From NCBI RefSeq assembly GCF_017299535.1, contig NZ_CP071238.1:4402001-4466000 (forward strand): 64,000 bases of DNA. Direction: 5' to 3'. Position numbers and translations under genes: made by a program. The notes under the pieces are model-generated. The model worked only from the letters and a program-made list of their open reading frames with translations. It had not been told where the DNA came from and did not search any database. This DNA comes from Serratia marcescens subsp. marcescens ATCC 13880 (GTDB taxonomy: Bacteria > Pseudomonadota > Gammaproteobacteria > Enterobacterales > Enterobacteriaceae). Positions 30,472 to 40,000 of the stretch are shown in pieces (the first letter of the stretch is position 1; each line of letters starts with the position of its first letter).

Positions 30472-33318
30472 TTACCCTTCGTAGTTCATGCGGCTGCGCG
30501 CGGCCGCCGCGTGTTTGCGTCGTTCGGCCTCAAGCTGGCGCGAAACTTCGCGCGCAATAGATGCCGCGTCTTGGCCGGGGGCGCCGTACACCTGAATCGT
30601 GATCGGGGCTGGCGCCGTAGCGGGTGCGGCAGCCGGGGCCGACGCCATCACCGGTGTTGACAGCGATAACATCGCCGCCGACAGCGCCGCCGTTTTCCGG
30701 CGCCCGGTGACGTTGGCCGGGCCGTTGACGATCTCCGGGCCACGCTCGCCGACGATGCCGAACTGGCCGCTCGGGATGATGCCGCCCTTGTCGAATGCCC
30801 CTGCATAACCCGGCCCCGGCATCAGCTCAGGCGCCGGGCGATTGTATGAAATCGACGGGTTAACCTCCGCCTCATCGTCGCCAAACTTCATCCAGTCAGG
30901 CAGCATATCCGTGAGGCCTGCAAACTTGTCTTTCAGCGCCTGCCAGCGCTCGCTAATGCCGTCAATGACCCCGTTAATCATGTTCATCCCGGCTTCTTTG
31001 AACTGCCCCGGCAGCGCTTTAGCCCCGTTTACCAGCCCCTCCCATTTGCCATTAAGCCAGCCGGTCAGCCGATCCCATGCCTGAACCGTGGCGGCGCTCA
31101 GCGCCAGCCATGCCGCGTTAACACGCTCGCCGATGGTGTCCCAGACGGCGGCGGCACGCTCCGCAATGCCGCTCGCAACGCCCCAGATGCCGGTCAGCAG
31201 GCCGGGCAATCCGCCCAACAGCTGCAGCGGCAGGCTCAATCCGGCCGCGATCCATTCACCGAACATGCGCCCATAGCGCGCGGCCGTCTGGAGTTCGGCC
31301 TGTGAAGATTTCACCGGCTCGATCAGCTTGCCGAACCACTGCCAGACGTTGCGCACCATGTTCAGCAACGGCGTAAATGCGCCTGCCAGCGGGACAAGCG
31401 CGGCGCGCATCGGCGCGAAAGCGGCGCTGAAGCCTTCGCCGATACCCGTTAAAAAGGCGCTGATAGGCTCCCAATATTTACGGATAGTCAACGCCACACC
31501 GGCAATCACCGCCGCCGCCGCAACCACCGGCAGGGTGATCACACTGAATACGGCCGCAATCCCGGCGCCAACGGTGGTAAAGACCGTTCCCAGCAGCCCG
31601 GCCCCGGCGATCAACATATTGACCCCGGCCATTACCGGCCATGCAATAAGGCCCAGCGCGGCGAGGCCGCCGATCAGGGCCGTAACGCCCGCCGTGACTT
31701 TCACCAGTGTGCCGACCAGCTCAGGATTGGCCTTCACCCATGCCCCGGCCTTGGTCAGCCATTCAGTGGCGGAAACCGTGAGCGCGCGCAGCGCTGAGTT
31801 CTGACCGTCGAACACCTCAATGCGAACATCTTCCCACGCCGAAAACAGGTTTTTCAGGTCGCCGTCGAGGTTGTCCACCTTCACTCGGGCAATCTGGGCC
31901 GTAGCCCCTTTTGACTGGGTGACGGTGTTGTGTTTTTCGCTCAGCTTGCCATTACCGGCGGCGTCAATCAGCTTGATAGCGCCTTTCATCGCCTCTTCGC
32001 CAAAAATGACTTTCAGGTATTCGGCCTGCTGCGCGGTGCCGAGCTTGTTGGCTTTAAACGAGCCGTTAATTTTCTTGAGGATGTTCGCGATCGGCAGCAT
32101 GTTCCCTTTGCCGTCCTTGGTTTTTACGCCCAATTCTGACAACGCATCAGCCGCCTGCCCGACCGGCGCCTGTAACCGCGTAAACATCGCACTGGCCGCC
32201 GTACCAGCCATAGACCCTTTGATACCGTTATCGGCCAACACGCCCAGCAAGGCGGTGGTGTCCTCGATACTGGCCCCGGCCGCCTCGGCGATCGGCGCGA
32301 CGTACTTCATCGCCTCGCCAAAATCCATAAGGTTGCTGTTCGAGCTGGTGAAGCCTTTGGTCATCACATCCGCGACGCGCTGGATCTCGTCTATCGGCAT
32401 GTTAAACGCTGATTGCATGTTGGTGATGATGTCGGCCGCGTCGGCGATGTCAAGATCGGAGGCCAGCGCCAGATTGACCGTTGATTCGGTCGATTTCAGA
32501 ATGGCATCGCCGTTAAAGCCGGATTTTGCCAATACGGATTGCGTGCGGGCGACGTCCGTCGGCGAAAACGCAGTGGTGGCGCCAATATCCCGCGCCTGCT
32601 GGCGAATGGCGGCCAGTTGCTGGTCATCCTTCGCCAGCCCTAACGTGGCTTGCGTGTCTGACATCTGCCTGTCGAACTGCACCCCCGGCGCAATAAACGC
32701 CCCTTCAGCGACCAGCCCGGCGGTAGCGATACCCAGCCCGGCCGCGCTGGTATTACGGACAGCCGCGGTTGCCGATTGCCCGGCACGGTAACGCGCACTG
32801 ACGCGGTTAACCTGCTCTTGCTTCTTGCTCAGGCGATCCAGCTCGCCGCGCTGGCGGCCCAGCGCTGTCGTGGCTTCGCTGGCGCTGGCCTTCAACCGGC
32901 GCTGTTCGGCGCTCAGGTTCCGGGTAGCGATGCCGTCAGCGTTGAGCGCGTCACGCTGGCGCTGCACCGACTGGCGCAGACCGTTGTATTTCGTCTGCAG
33001 CTCGGCGGCGGCGCGCTTTGATGCTTCCAGCAAGCGCGCTTGCTGCGCCGTGGGCTTTTCCGTCGCCTTGAACTGGACGGCCAGCGCCGCCGCTTCAGCC
33101 TTGGCGTTTTTCAGGGCCCGTCCGGTAACAGCGAGCTGGCCCTGCGCCTTGCGAAACCCGTCAATCCGGGCGCTTTGCGCGTCCAGAGCCTTGAGGGTTT
33201 GCTGCGTGGTTTTGATGTCACCGGCAAGCTGTTTGCTTGCCTGTTGGATACTCTTTAGCGGGCGGGTGGCTTGGTCTACGGCCTTCAGCAGCACCTGTAG
33301 CTGCAGGCTTTTACTCAT
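30472..33318 (-). CDS. T: Tail tape measure protein gpT
   Basis: 948 residues, longer than P2 T (815). N-terminal 180 residues are heptad-rich coiled coil; a phage-minor-tail core follows (VQFDRQMSDTQATLGLAKDD ...), with several hydrophobic helices at about 520-640 and an Ala/Pro-rich stretch near the C-terminus. Its start overlaps the end of the E' frame by 8 bases. Length should set tail length. Confidence 0.95.
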   Translation of the reverse strand: MSKSLQLQVLLKAVDQATRPLKSIQQASKQLAGDIKTTQQTLKALDAQSARIDGFRKAQGQLAVTGRALKNAKAEAAALAVQFKATEKPTAQQARLLEASKRAAAELQTKYNGLRQSVQRQRDALNADGIATRNLSAEQRRLKASASEATTALGRQRGELDRLSKKQEQVNRVSARYRAGQSATAAVRNTSAAGLGIATAGLVAEGAFIAPGVQFDRQMSDTQATLGLAKDDQQLAAIRQQARDIGATTAFSPTDVARTQSVLAKSGFNGDAILKSTESTVNLALASDLDIADAADIITNMQSAFNMPIDEIQRVADVMTKGFTSSNSNLMDFGEAMKYVAPIAEAAGASIEDTTALLGVLADNGIKGSMAGTAASAMFTRLQAPVGQAADALSELGVKTKDGKGNMLPIANILKKINGSFKANKLGTAQQAEYLKVIFGEEAMKGAIKLIDAAGNGKLSEKHNTVTQSKGATAQIARVKVDNLDGDLKNLFSAWEDVRIEVFDGQNSALRALTVSATEWLTKAGAWVKANPELVGTLVKVTAGVTALIGGLAALGLIAWPVMAGVNMLIAGAGLLGTVFTTVGAGIAAVFSVITLPVVAAAAVIAGVALTIRKYWEPISAFLTGIGEGFSAAFAPMRAALVPLAGAFTPLLNMVRNVWQWFGKLIEPVKSSQAELQTAARYGRMFGEWIAAGLSLPLQLLGGLPGLLTGIWGVASGIAERAAAVWDTIGERVNAAWLALSAATVQAWDRLTGWLNGKWEGLVNGAKALPGQFKEAGMNMINGVIDGISERWQALKDKFAGLTDMLPDWMKFGDDEAEVNPSISYNRPAPELMPGPGYAGAFDKGGIIPSGQFGIVGERGPEIVNGPANVTGRRKTAALSAAMLSLSTPVMASAPAAAPATAPAPITIQVYGAPGQDAASIAREVSRQLEAERRKHAAAARSRMNYEG

Positions 33319-33747
33319 CGTGATTAACTCCGCTGCGTTGCAGTGCCAAATGGCGCCAGTTCAACAGCTCCGTGAGCGTCATTCCGGCCATTTCAGACGG
33401 CGGCCAGTGGAAGATCACCGCGATGTCCGCCATCAGGTCATCAACGCCCAGCCGGGCGTCGGGGATTACGCCGCCGAGTTCGGCGACAAAAAACCGACCA
33501 CTTTCCCGGCCAGCGCCACCAAATCCGGCAGCTCAAGGCGCGCGCATTCTTCTTTTGTCAGGTTCGGCACGGTCACACGCGGCAGCACAACCAGCAGCGC
33601 GTCAACGTCGGCGTTGGCGATCGCCGCCAGCCCGACGCCGCGCAGCGCGCCCGCGTTAGGTTTAATCACCTGCACCTCGGTGATGGTGGTTTCACCGCGC
33701 TGGATCGGGGTTTCGAGGGTAACGGTATTTTCTTTTGCGTCTTTCAT
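33311..33747 (-). CDS. E': Tail assembly chaperone gpE+E' (-1 frameshift product)
   Basis: Ribosomes slipping back one base on TTTTTTG (complement of 33487-33493) enter a frame that continues VAELGGVIPDARLGVDDLMA and on through a segment containing IAVIFHWPPSEM, ending with TAA at 33311. This is the P2 E' arrangement, where the extended protein chaperones the tape measure. I translated the shifted frame by hand; it stays open for 59 codons and overlaps the T start. Confidence 0.9.
33466..33747 (-). CDS. E: Tail assembly chaperone gpE
   Basis: 93 residues, the unshifted product. It ends ...VVGFLSPNSAA after passing the slippery T6G at 33487-33493. Confidence 0.93.
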   Translation of the reverse strand: MKDAKENTVTLETPIQRGETTITEVQVIKPNAGALRGVGLAAIANADVDALLVVLPRVTVPNLTKEECARLELPDLVALAGKVVGFLSPNSAA

Positions 33748-33801
33748 GGTGTTCTCTCAAATCAGGGGGAAAAGGGCCAGCCCGGCGGGCTGGCGCAAAA
33801 A

Positions 33802-34311
33802 TTACAGGCCGATCGCCTTGCGATGCTCGGCCAGCCGGTCAACGCCGTTGACCTTTTCGACCATGTTCACGGTATCGACTTCGATCAGCTCTTTGCCGTC
33901 CACGGTCAGCTTGAAGTAAGTACACTCGGTAGATACCTTGGTTTCGGTATCCTCGCCCTGCTTGTACTCGCCAAAGTCAATTTCCTTGTGGCGGCCGCGC
34001 ATCACCACTTCCACAGCGGACACCTCGCCGGTGTCGTCACGCTGGAAGGAACCGGCAAAGCGCAGCGGCACAGCATCGACGGCGCCCCACTGCTTCAACA
34101 CCAGCTCATCAATGCCGCCCATCGACCATTCAACGGCCAGCGCGTCATCGTCCAGCCCCATATCGATGGAGGCCGCACCGTTCATGCCGCCGCCCCGGTA
34201 TTTCTCCAGCTTGCGGGTGAGCTTCGGCAGCGTCAGCGAGGACACGACGCCCATATAGCTGTAGCCGTCGTTGAACAGGTTCAGGTATTTCAGTTTTTTC
34301 GGCAGTGCCAT
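33802..34311 (-). CDS. FII: Major tail tube protein gpFII
   Basis: 169 residues (P2 FII 172). Forms the inner contractile-tail tube; it follows the sheath gene with a short spacer. Confidence 0.95.
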   Translation of the reverse strand: MALPKKLKYLNLFNDGYSYMGVVSSLTLPKLTRKLEKYRGGGMNGAASIDMGLDDDALAVEWSMGGIDELVLKQWGAVDAVPLRFAGSFQRDDTGEVSAVEVVMRGRHKEIDFGEYKQGEDTETKVSTECTYFKLTVDGKELIEVDTVNMVEKVNGVDRLAEHRKAIGL

Positions 34312-34326
34312 GTTCTAACGTCTCCT

Positions 34327-35496
34327 TTAGCGGTTCACGGATGCCGCAAACGTCGCAAGATAGCGATCGGTGATGCGCTGGCGCAGGGTTAAATCTTCCA
34401 GCGGTGGCACCGGCGTGTAGTCGTAATCGATAAACAGCTTGCCCGCCTTCAGGGTTTCCTTGGTGTTGGCGCTTTCGTCGTACCAACAAGTACCGTCGAT
34501 AATCAGCCCGGCGGATTTCAGCTCGCGGAATTTCGCGTTGATGCCGTCAATCATGTCGCGCACCAGCGTAGGCGTCACCGGACGGTCAACGGCCCATAGG
34601 TGCGCCTCGGCCATTGTGTCGGCCAGCACCTGCGCGGTGCGGGTGTAGTTCTCGAACAGGAACAACGGATCATCGGAGCAGGTGCGGGAACCCCAGAATT
34701 TAAAGCCGTCTTTGCGGATCAACGTAGTGACGCACGCTTGGTTTAACAGGTCAGCATCGGTGCCAGGCGCCTGCAAATCCCAGAACACGCTGGCGGTGAT
34801 GCCGGTCACGCCGTTAACGCCGACGTTTGAAAGCGTCTTATGCCAGCCGGTTTCCGTGTCAATTTTGGCACGCAGGCCCAGCGCGCGGGCGGTGGCGTAG
34901 GCGATGTCGCTCTGGTTGGCGGTGGTGTTCCAGCTGACAAAATCCGGCCAGATCAGCATCAGCTCGCGCTGGCTGAAATTGTCGCGGTACTTAATCGCCT
35001 CCTGCACGGTTTTGCAGCCGTGGGCGCTGATATAGCCGAACGCGCGCAACTGCTGGCAAATCCCGGCGAGCGCCGTCGCGACCTCCTGATTATCCAGCCC
35101 CGGCACGCCGAGGATGCGCGGCTTAACGCCCAGCTCAGCCTGTGCAGATAACAGCGCTTTCATGCCGGTGTAACGGCCTTCAGCGTTCGCGCCGCCGATG
35201 ATATTGGAGGTGGTTTCCGCCGCGTCTTTGCCGGTGGCAACGCGGACAACTACCGTGACCGGCTTCGCCTGTTCGGCGATCGCCCGCAGCGACGCCGCCA
35301 GCGTGCCTTTTTTACCGGCCTTGCCGGAGGCGGCCAGCACGTCAGTGATCAGTACCGGGGTATCAAGCGGGAAAACCGACGTGTCGGCATCCTCCGCCGT
35401 GCAGACCATGCCGACGATTGCCGTCGATACGGTGGAAATAACGCGGGTGCCGTCGTTGATTTCGACGACGCGCACGCCGTGATGATAATCGCCCAT
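34327..35496 (-). CDS. FI: Tail sheath protein gpFI
   Basis: 389 residues from the ATG at 35496 (MGDYHHGVRVVEINDGTR), preceded by GGAG; P2 FI has 396. Contractile sheath. The longer in-frame extension to 35643 crosses the late promoter and is rejected. First gene of the FI-FII-E-T-U-D operon. Confidence 0.96.
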   Translation of the reverse strand: MGDYHHGVRVVEINDGTRVISTVSTAIVGMVCTAEDADTSVFPLDTPVLITDVLAASGKAGKKGTLAASLRAIAEQAKPVTVVVRVATGKDAAETTSNIIGGANAEGRYTGMKALLSAQAELGVKPRILGVPGLDNQEVATALAGICQQLRAFGYISAHGCKTVQEAIKYRDNFSQRELMLIWPDFVSWNTTANQSDIAYATARALGLRAKIDTETGWHKTLSNVGVNGVTGITASVFWDLQAPGTDADLLNQACVTTLIRKDGFKFWGSRTCSDDPLFLFENYTRTAQVLADTMAEAHLWAVDRPVTPTLVRDMIDGINAKFRELKSAGLIIDGTCWYDESANTKETLKAGKLFIDYDYTPVPPLEDLTLRQRITDRYLATFAASVNR

Positions 35497-35566
35497 TAAT
35501 TTGCTCCGGGTGGTGAGTAGGTGCAGGCATGATGACGCCCGGCGCGCCGGGCCGCACGCGGTGGGT

Positions 35567-35588
35567 GCTGGAAGGCCGACCAGACAAC
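35567..35588 (-). promoter_or_regulatory. Ogr site of the FI operon late promoter
   Basis: On the minus strand GTTG-N14-CAGC, one base off the perfect GTTG-N14-CAAC dyad of the other two late promoters, and sharing the internal CTTC. Its centre at 35577 predicts a start near 35522 with CATCAT as -10, leaving a 27-base leader with a ribosome site before FI. Confidence 0.65.
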
Positions 35589-35637
35589 AGGCCGGGACGG
35601 ATTGGGGATTTTTGAGGGAATGACGATCGTTTGCGCC

Positions 35638-35659
35638 GATCAATAACGCCTTATTGATC
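35638..35659. repeat. 9-bp inverted repeat upstream of the FI promoter
   Basis: GATCAATAA-CGCC-TTATTGATC, perfect arms. It could be a hairpin or operator; no T run follows, so not a classic terminator. The stretch 35660-35744 around it shows nothing recognisable. Confidence 0.5.
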
Positions 35660-35744
35660 TATGCAATCAATTGGACGGATTTTAGCCGGGCGGGGTAAGG
35701 TCGAAAGGCAAAGACGCGGCAACATCAGGGAAAGCCGCAAACAC

Positions 35745-35773
35745 AAAGCCCGCATCGCTGCGGGCTTTTTTCA
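35745..35773. terminator. Left terminator bounding the moron
   Basis: Stem AAAGCCCGC / GCGGGCTTT with an ATCGCT loop and T6. A 25-bp identical copy lies at 36585-36609. Confidence 0.85.
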
Positions 35774-35874
35774 TGGCGCTAAGGGCATCAGTTCGAAAGT
35801 ACGGGCTTTCGAATGGCACTTTTCCTAAGATTTCTCACTTCAGCACTTTTTGCTTGTTCCCCCCTCCAAAGTGG

Positions 35875-35978
35875 TATAGTGTCGCCAATAGACGACACAC
35901 GCCTCTAGTCGTCACATGCAAATAGTTCATGTAGCTATCATCACGAAATTTCGCCCCGTCGTGGGGCATTTTTTTTAG
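35875..35978 (+). ncRNA. Candidate small RNA in the moron
   Basis: A good -10 box TATAGT (35875-35880) with only a weak -35 is followed by about 90 bases with no coding potential: a possible stem GACGAC/GTCGTC (35891-35913), an AU-rich stretch, and a classic terminator GCCCC-GTCGT-GGGGC with T8 ending at 35978. A DNA dyad GTGTCG-N8-CGACAC (35879-35898) overlaps the -10 and could be an operator. Expected transcript about 35887-35978. No protein or known RNA family recognised. The stretch 35979-36149 holds a weak promoter-like TATAAC near 36076 and a small GCCCGC-TTCG-GTGGGC hairpin. Confidence 0.5.
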
Positions 35979-36159
35979 CATTTATCCTAAATTCGTTCCT
36001 TACCGTTCGTAATTACTTGCCATGATTTCAGAACATTCCTAACCTAAAAGCGTTATTCAGGGTTCGCAATCCCTTATAACAACCTTTGTAACGCTTGATA
36101 CACCAGAGACAAATCTTTGCCCGCTTCGGTGGGCTCTTTCAACCAAACTAAGGATGAGA

Positions 36160-36444
36160 ATGGCTGCTCTAAAGACGACATCAGGATTAACGGCCAAATC
36201 CGAAAAATCATTGATTGGAGGGCTTATGAGTATTCATTACCTTACCGATAGTGAAACGCAGAACTTAGAAAAGGTGAGCATTGTTCTGGGCAGATGTGTT
36301 ATAGATCTTCTTGTCCGCAAAAAAATAGTCAACACCGATAATATTCTTTCTCAAATAGTCGCTGAAATGGAAAAATCATCTGACAGCGATGAATTCCAGT
36401 TATATCGCACCACATTAGAGTTTGTAGGTACTCTTTCAAAATAA
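36160..36444 (+). CDS. AriR/YmgB-like small connector protein (moron)
   Basis: 94 residues from the ATG at 36160 (AAGGA 5 bases upstream), or 72 from 36226 (GGAG upstream); both starts have ribosome sites. The C-terminal 55 residues follow the pattern of E. coli AriR/YmgB: VLGxxVxxL, VNTDNILSQIV, E.SSDS and YRTTLEFV against its VLGQAVTNL, VNNKNIILSLI and IRKTLEIV. YmgA/YmgB/YcgZ proteins are helical connectors to the Rcs phosphorelay and affect biofilm and acid survival. Lower GC than its neighbours and opposite strand to the tail genes; sits where P2 keeps Z/fun. Family call made by eye. Confidence 0.6.
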   Translation: MAALKTTSGLTAKSEKSLIGGLMSIHYLTDSETQNLEKVSIVLGRCVIDLLVRKKIVNTDNILSQIVAEMEKSSDSDEFQLYRTTLEFVGTLSK

Positions 36445-36460
36445 CCGGGGAAACGTAACG

Positions 36461-36559
36461 ATGAAAAATGAAATTGCAACCGCAATTACGATAGGAAGCA
36501 TACTTCTGTTCGTCATCCTGATTGGCGCTCCCAATGTCGTAACAACCATGGTGCCATGA
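36461..36559 (+). CDS. 32-residue single-span membrane peptide (moron)
   Basis: ATG at 36461, stop 36557-36559. The peptide has a short polar start MKNEIATA, then a hydrophobic helix ITIGSILLFVILIGAP and a short tail. GGGG lies 10 bases upstream. It is 16 bases after the AriR-like gene and is followed by the terminator at 36584, so the two form one unit. No family recognised. Confidence 0.5.
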   Translation: MKNEIATAITIGSILLFVILIGAPNVVTTMVP

Positions 36560-36583
36560 CCATTTTACGTTAACTACAAAGAT

Positions 36584-36611
36584 AAAAGCCCGCATCGCTG
36601 CGGGCTTTTAT
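36584..36611. terminator. Right terminator bounding the moron
   Basis: Same hairpin as 35745-35773, identical over 25 bases; it ends the moron on the plus strand and the tail-fibre operon on the minus strand. Confidence 0.85.
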
Positions 36612-36612
36612 C

Positions 36613-37158
36613 TTAGGCGGCGGGTGCCACCGGCCAGTCAATTTCCGGGGCCGACGTCATATCAAGACGATTCAGCATTACACGGTATTTTTTCCAGTCC
36701 GCCAACATCGTTTTTTCTTCCTCGGTCGCCATGTCCAAGTCAACAGCATCCTGTAATGGCGCGATATGCCGCGCCACTGCCGCAATGCGGGCAACCTGTT
36801 CCTTTTTCGCTTGTTCCTGATATTCGTCAGGCGAATAACTGCGTTTGACAATGGCTTTCCCATCAAATACCCAACCGCCTGAAATATCTGCCCGGCGATT
36901 GGCGGTTGTGTTTGCCACTTCCGCGACACTTAACCCGACAGGCCACAACGTAGAAATATCGTTGTTGGCGGCAATGCTGCGGATAATCCCTTTTTCATCG
37001 TAGGCAACTTTTATCGTATCCTCCGCAAAATCTTTCTGGCAGTAATACCACTCCTGACCATCGTCAGAGAAAAGGAACATGGCATTATGCTGATTGCGTA
37101 ATTTTAATTGCTCCGGTGTTTTTGGCTCGCCGAGCTGAAAGTTTTTAATATTCTTCAT
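36613..37158 (-). CDS. G: Tail fibre assembly protein (Tfa)
   Basis: 181 residues: an N-terminal fibre-chaperone domain ([43 protein letters not shown]) and a C-terminal charged helical part. Placed directly after the fibre gene with 1 base between, the P2 gene G position. Needed to fold or attach fibre H. Confidence 0.9.
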   Translation of the reverse strand: MKNIKNFQLGEPKTPEQLKLRNQHNAMFLFSDDGQEWYYCQKDFAEDTIKVAYDEKGIIRSIAANNDISTLWPVGLSVAEVANTTANRRADISGGWVFDGKAIVKRSYSPDEYQEQAKKEQVARIAAVARHIAPLQDAVDLDMATEEEKTMLADWKKYRVMLNRLDMTSAPEIDWPVAPAA

Positions 37159-37159
37159 G

Positions 37160-39991
37160 TTATCGCCCTACTGTGATCCACTGACCATTTTTATAAATTT
37201 GGATGTAGCTCCAAAACAGCTCTTCAGCAGAGTAATCGCCGTCTTTGTTATTGAAACCGGTTAGTACGGTATTATCGTGATAGGTATAAATCCCGGTCGC
37301 GCCGACATGCATTTCCGCGCTGTATCTGACATTTTGAATAAAGTTCTGATTAACCCAGTCAATTGTCGCTCTGGCGCCAACATGCTGGTTAAAGGAGGGC
37401 CAATCAACCCGGCCATTAACCTGCTCAATCACCGCATCCCACAACCATTTATTACCCCAGCGGCTGCCCATGATGTTGCCGTCGCTGGCATGGGTGCTGT
37501 TACCGACCTTCAGGGTGCCCGCCACAGTGGCGTTTCGGTCTACCCATAAATCCTCACCCACAGAGATATTCTTGTCGGCGCGAATATATTTATTAACCGT
37601 CAGGCTATCGTTAATTCCCACGAAGTGCGCAAACGTGACATTCCCGGTTTTTACATCAACGCTGAAGGGGCGCAGGTTATTCCAGGGGCCGTACTGGTCT
37701 TTTGCATTAGTCAGCATCAAATACAACGCGTTGCCGTCATTGCGCCAGAAAGAGCCGTAATCGCCGCCGATCAGCCGGTAGTTATCGGAGCTGGTTGATT
37801 GGAACTCCGCATTTGTTTTCACCACGCCGGTAAACGTTCCGCCCCGGCTCATCATCACCGAATCCCAGCCGCTAAACGTCCCGTTAACGTTTACCGCCGC
37901 ACGCAATCCGGGTTTACCGCCCGCCTCATGTGCAAGTTGCAAGTAATGTTGAAACTTACCGTTACCCGACGCAGTAGACAGATCGCTGGCATTGGTGGTG
38001 CACAAAACCGACCCCCACGGCACCGCCGCCCAAGAGCTATTTTCTGCACTCCATACCCCGGCAGATGTCGGCGCATTATTCCCCGTCAATACACGAGAAA
38101 CCCCCATTCGTGCAGCAAAGTTATTACTGTGATCCGCCGCCTTCACATCGGTAAGCGTTGGTTTAAAGTCGGTGGTGTAAACGCGCGCCCATTTCTTTGC
38201 AGTTTCCGGATTATCATCACGCATCGAGCGTAAATAAAAATCTGTATTGCCGGAGCCGATTGCAAACTGCACATTGCGATAACGGTTTAATTTGAAGGTC
38301 AGCAGATTGCCGACCGCTCCATTCATCGGATACCCCTTCGATTGGGCCGCCAACTGCTCCAGCGTGAACCCGTTCGGCCGCGTCAGGTCATCGTCGGCGT
38401 TTACCGGCGGCGCGGACTCGCTGGGGAATGCCACACGCGGCAGGTTTAGCGTGTTGCTCATCGTGTCGCCGGTGCGCTTCACATAGCGACCATCAGCTTC
38501 GGTCTTATTCCATGCGTTGACATCACCGGCCAACAGGTTAACGTCCGTAGAGAGCGGCTTGCCGTTCACCTTGATAGAGCGCAGCGCGTATTTCTGCGCG
38601 GCCTGTGCATCCGTCAGGGCGCCCACATCTGCCGCCGTCGGTTTGTAGTCCGTGGTGTATACCTGCGCCCAACGTGTTGAGGCAGGGCTATCTTTTCGCA
38701 GGGAGCGCAAATAAAACGCCAGATCGCCGGAGCCAACCGCAAACTGAACGTTGCGGAATTCGTTCACTTTGCCGGTAAATAACACCCCCATGCCGCCCGG
38801 CACTGGATAGCCTTTGTTGGTCGTGGCAACCAATGATTCAACGGTAAAACCGTTCTCACGGTTCACATCAGTATCGGCGTTAGCGGTATTTTCGTTCGGG
38901 AACACGACACGCGGCAGCGCTAACGGGCCGCTCATTGTGTCGCCGCTCTGTTTTACAAATCGGCCATCGGATTCTTTTTTACTCCATGCGCCAACGTCTG
39001 CCGCCGTCGGTTTAAACTTCGTCGTGTAAGCCTGAAACCAAGTCACACCGTTTTCCGCGATATTTGAACGGCCAAAGAATGCGTTTCCGTTGTTTTGTAC
39101 CGCCATATACGCGCCCGACGGGCCACCGTCGCAGGGCAAACTCAGCACGCCATAAACATCACCGCCCGGTGCATTCTTTGATGAGCCATTAACCCGATAG
39201 ATTTCCCCCTGATTACAATAAGCATCTTCTCGGTGGCGTGAGCCGCTTCCCAATCCAAACGCACCGACCTCCATCAACTGCCCGCCAGCCACCCCGACGT
39301 TTTTCGTCGCGGCCGTACCTAACGCCAGATTGCCACGCGCGGCGGCCTTGTCGGGCAAGTCGGACAGATTGGCGGCCTTTTTCATGCTGGCATCGCTAAC
39401 CGTTTTAAGCGCCTTCGGCGTGCTGGCTTTCGTTTCGTCGGTGCTGGTCGTCGCGCTGCTCAGTTGCACCAGCCCTTTCGCCGTGGTGCTGGCGTCCGGG
39501 TGGTTTCGGGTTTTCTCATGCACGGCGATCGCGTCGGCCACAAAATCCTTGGTCGCCAGTACGGTGTCGCCACCGGCGATCACCTGAATCGCCTCGGTGC
39601 TGCTGACAATCAGGATCATGCGCAGCGTCTGCGTGCGGCCGCTGCCCTCTTCAAGCTTCGGCTTGTAACTCTCCGCCATGTTGCTGACGGCAATCAGCGT
39701 CCCGGCCTCATCATAGAGGCCCATCTCACGCAGCCAGAAGCCGCCGACGTTTGCCGGAATAATCATCTCGGCCAGAATGTGATTTTTCAGCGCCTTATCG
39801 ATAGTCAGCCCGTTGAGCGCCGCGCGGCATTTCTCGTTGACGAGTTTTGTTTGCGCCGGATTAGGCGTCGGCAGCGTGCCGTTCCCGTCGCCGACGGCCA
39901 TAGAGACGATTTTCAACTGCGTGCCGCCCGCGCTGGCGGCGGCAATCTTGGCCGCCCCGGCGGTGGTAATAATCGCTTTGTATTTGCTCAT
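37160..39991 (-). CDS. H: Tail fibre protein gpH
   Basis: 943 residues (P2 H 669). The first 160 residues are the conserved baseplate-attachment domain ([20 protein letters not shown]). The shaft contains repeated modules: a TT(D/K)(Y/F)KPTxxDV motif occurs three times, and a block with DGR(F/Y)VK-GDTMS, RNVQFA(V/I)GSG and FYLRS occurs twice (about 350-470 and 505-635). The C-terminal part, [10 protein letters not shown]... to [15 protein letters not shown], should be the receptor-binding tip. Confidence 0.93.
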   Translation of the reverse strand: MSKYKAIITTAGAAKIAAASAGGTQLKIVSMAVGDGNGTLPTPNPAQTKLVNEKCRAALNGLTIDKALKNHILAEMIIPANVGGFWLREMGLYDEAGTLIAVSNMAESYKPKLEEGSGRTQTLRMILIVSSTEAIQVIAGGDTVLATKDFVADAIAVHEKTRNHPDASTTAKGLVQLSSATTSTDETKASTPKALKTVSDASMKKAANLSDLPDKAAARGNLALGTAATKNVGVAGGQLMEVGAFGLGSGSRHREDAYCNQGEIYRVNGSSKNAPGGDVYGVLSLPCDGGPSGAYMAVQNNGNAFFGRSNIAENGVTWFQAYTTKFKPTAADVGAWSKKESDGRFVKQSGDTMSGPLALPRVVFPNENTANADTDVNRENGFTVESLVATTNKGYPVPGGMGVLFTGKVNEFRNVQFAVGSGDLAFYLRSLRKDSPASTRWAQVYTTDYKPTAADVGALTDAQAAQKYALRSIKVNGKPLSTDVNLLAGDVNAWNKTEADGRYVKRTGDTMSNTLNLPRVAFPSESAPPVNADDDLTRPNGFTLEQLAAQSKGYPMNGAVGNLLTFKLNRYRNVQFAIGSGNTDFYLRSMRDDNPETAKKWARVYTTDFKPTLTDVKAADHSNNFAARMGVSRVLTGNNAPTSAGVWSAENSSWAAVPWGSVLCTTNASDLSTASGNGKFQHYLQLAHEAGGKPGLRAAVNVNGTFSGWDSVMMSRGGTFTGVVKTNAEFQSTSSDNYRLIGGDYGSFWRNDGNALYLMLTNAKDQYGPWNNLRPFSVDVKTGNVTFAHFVGINDSLTVNKYIRADKNISVGEDLWVDRNATVAGTLKVGNSTHASDGNIMGSRWGNKWLWDAVIEQVNGRVDWPSFNQHVGARATIDWVNQNFIQNVRYSAEMHVGATGIYTYHDNTVLTGFNNKDGDYSAEELFWSYIQIYKNGQWITVGR

Positions 39992-40000
39992 AATTTTCTC

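Noticed and set aside
35887..36226. Candidate sRNA as a C4-like antisense to the downstream leader
   Set aside because: I looked for long complementarity between the stem-loop and the leader at 35980-36226 and found only short matches such as GACGAC/GTCGTC.
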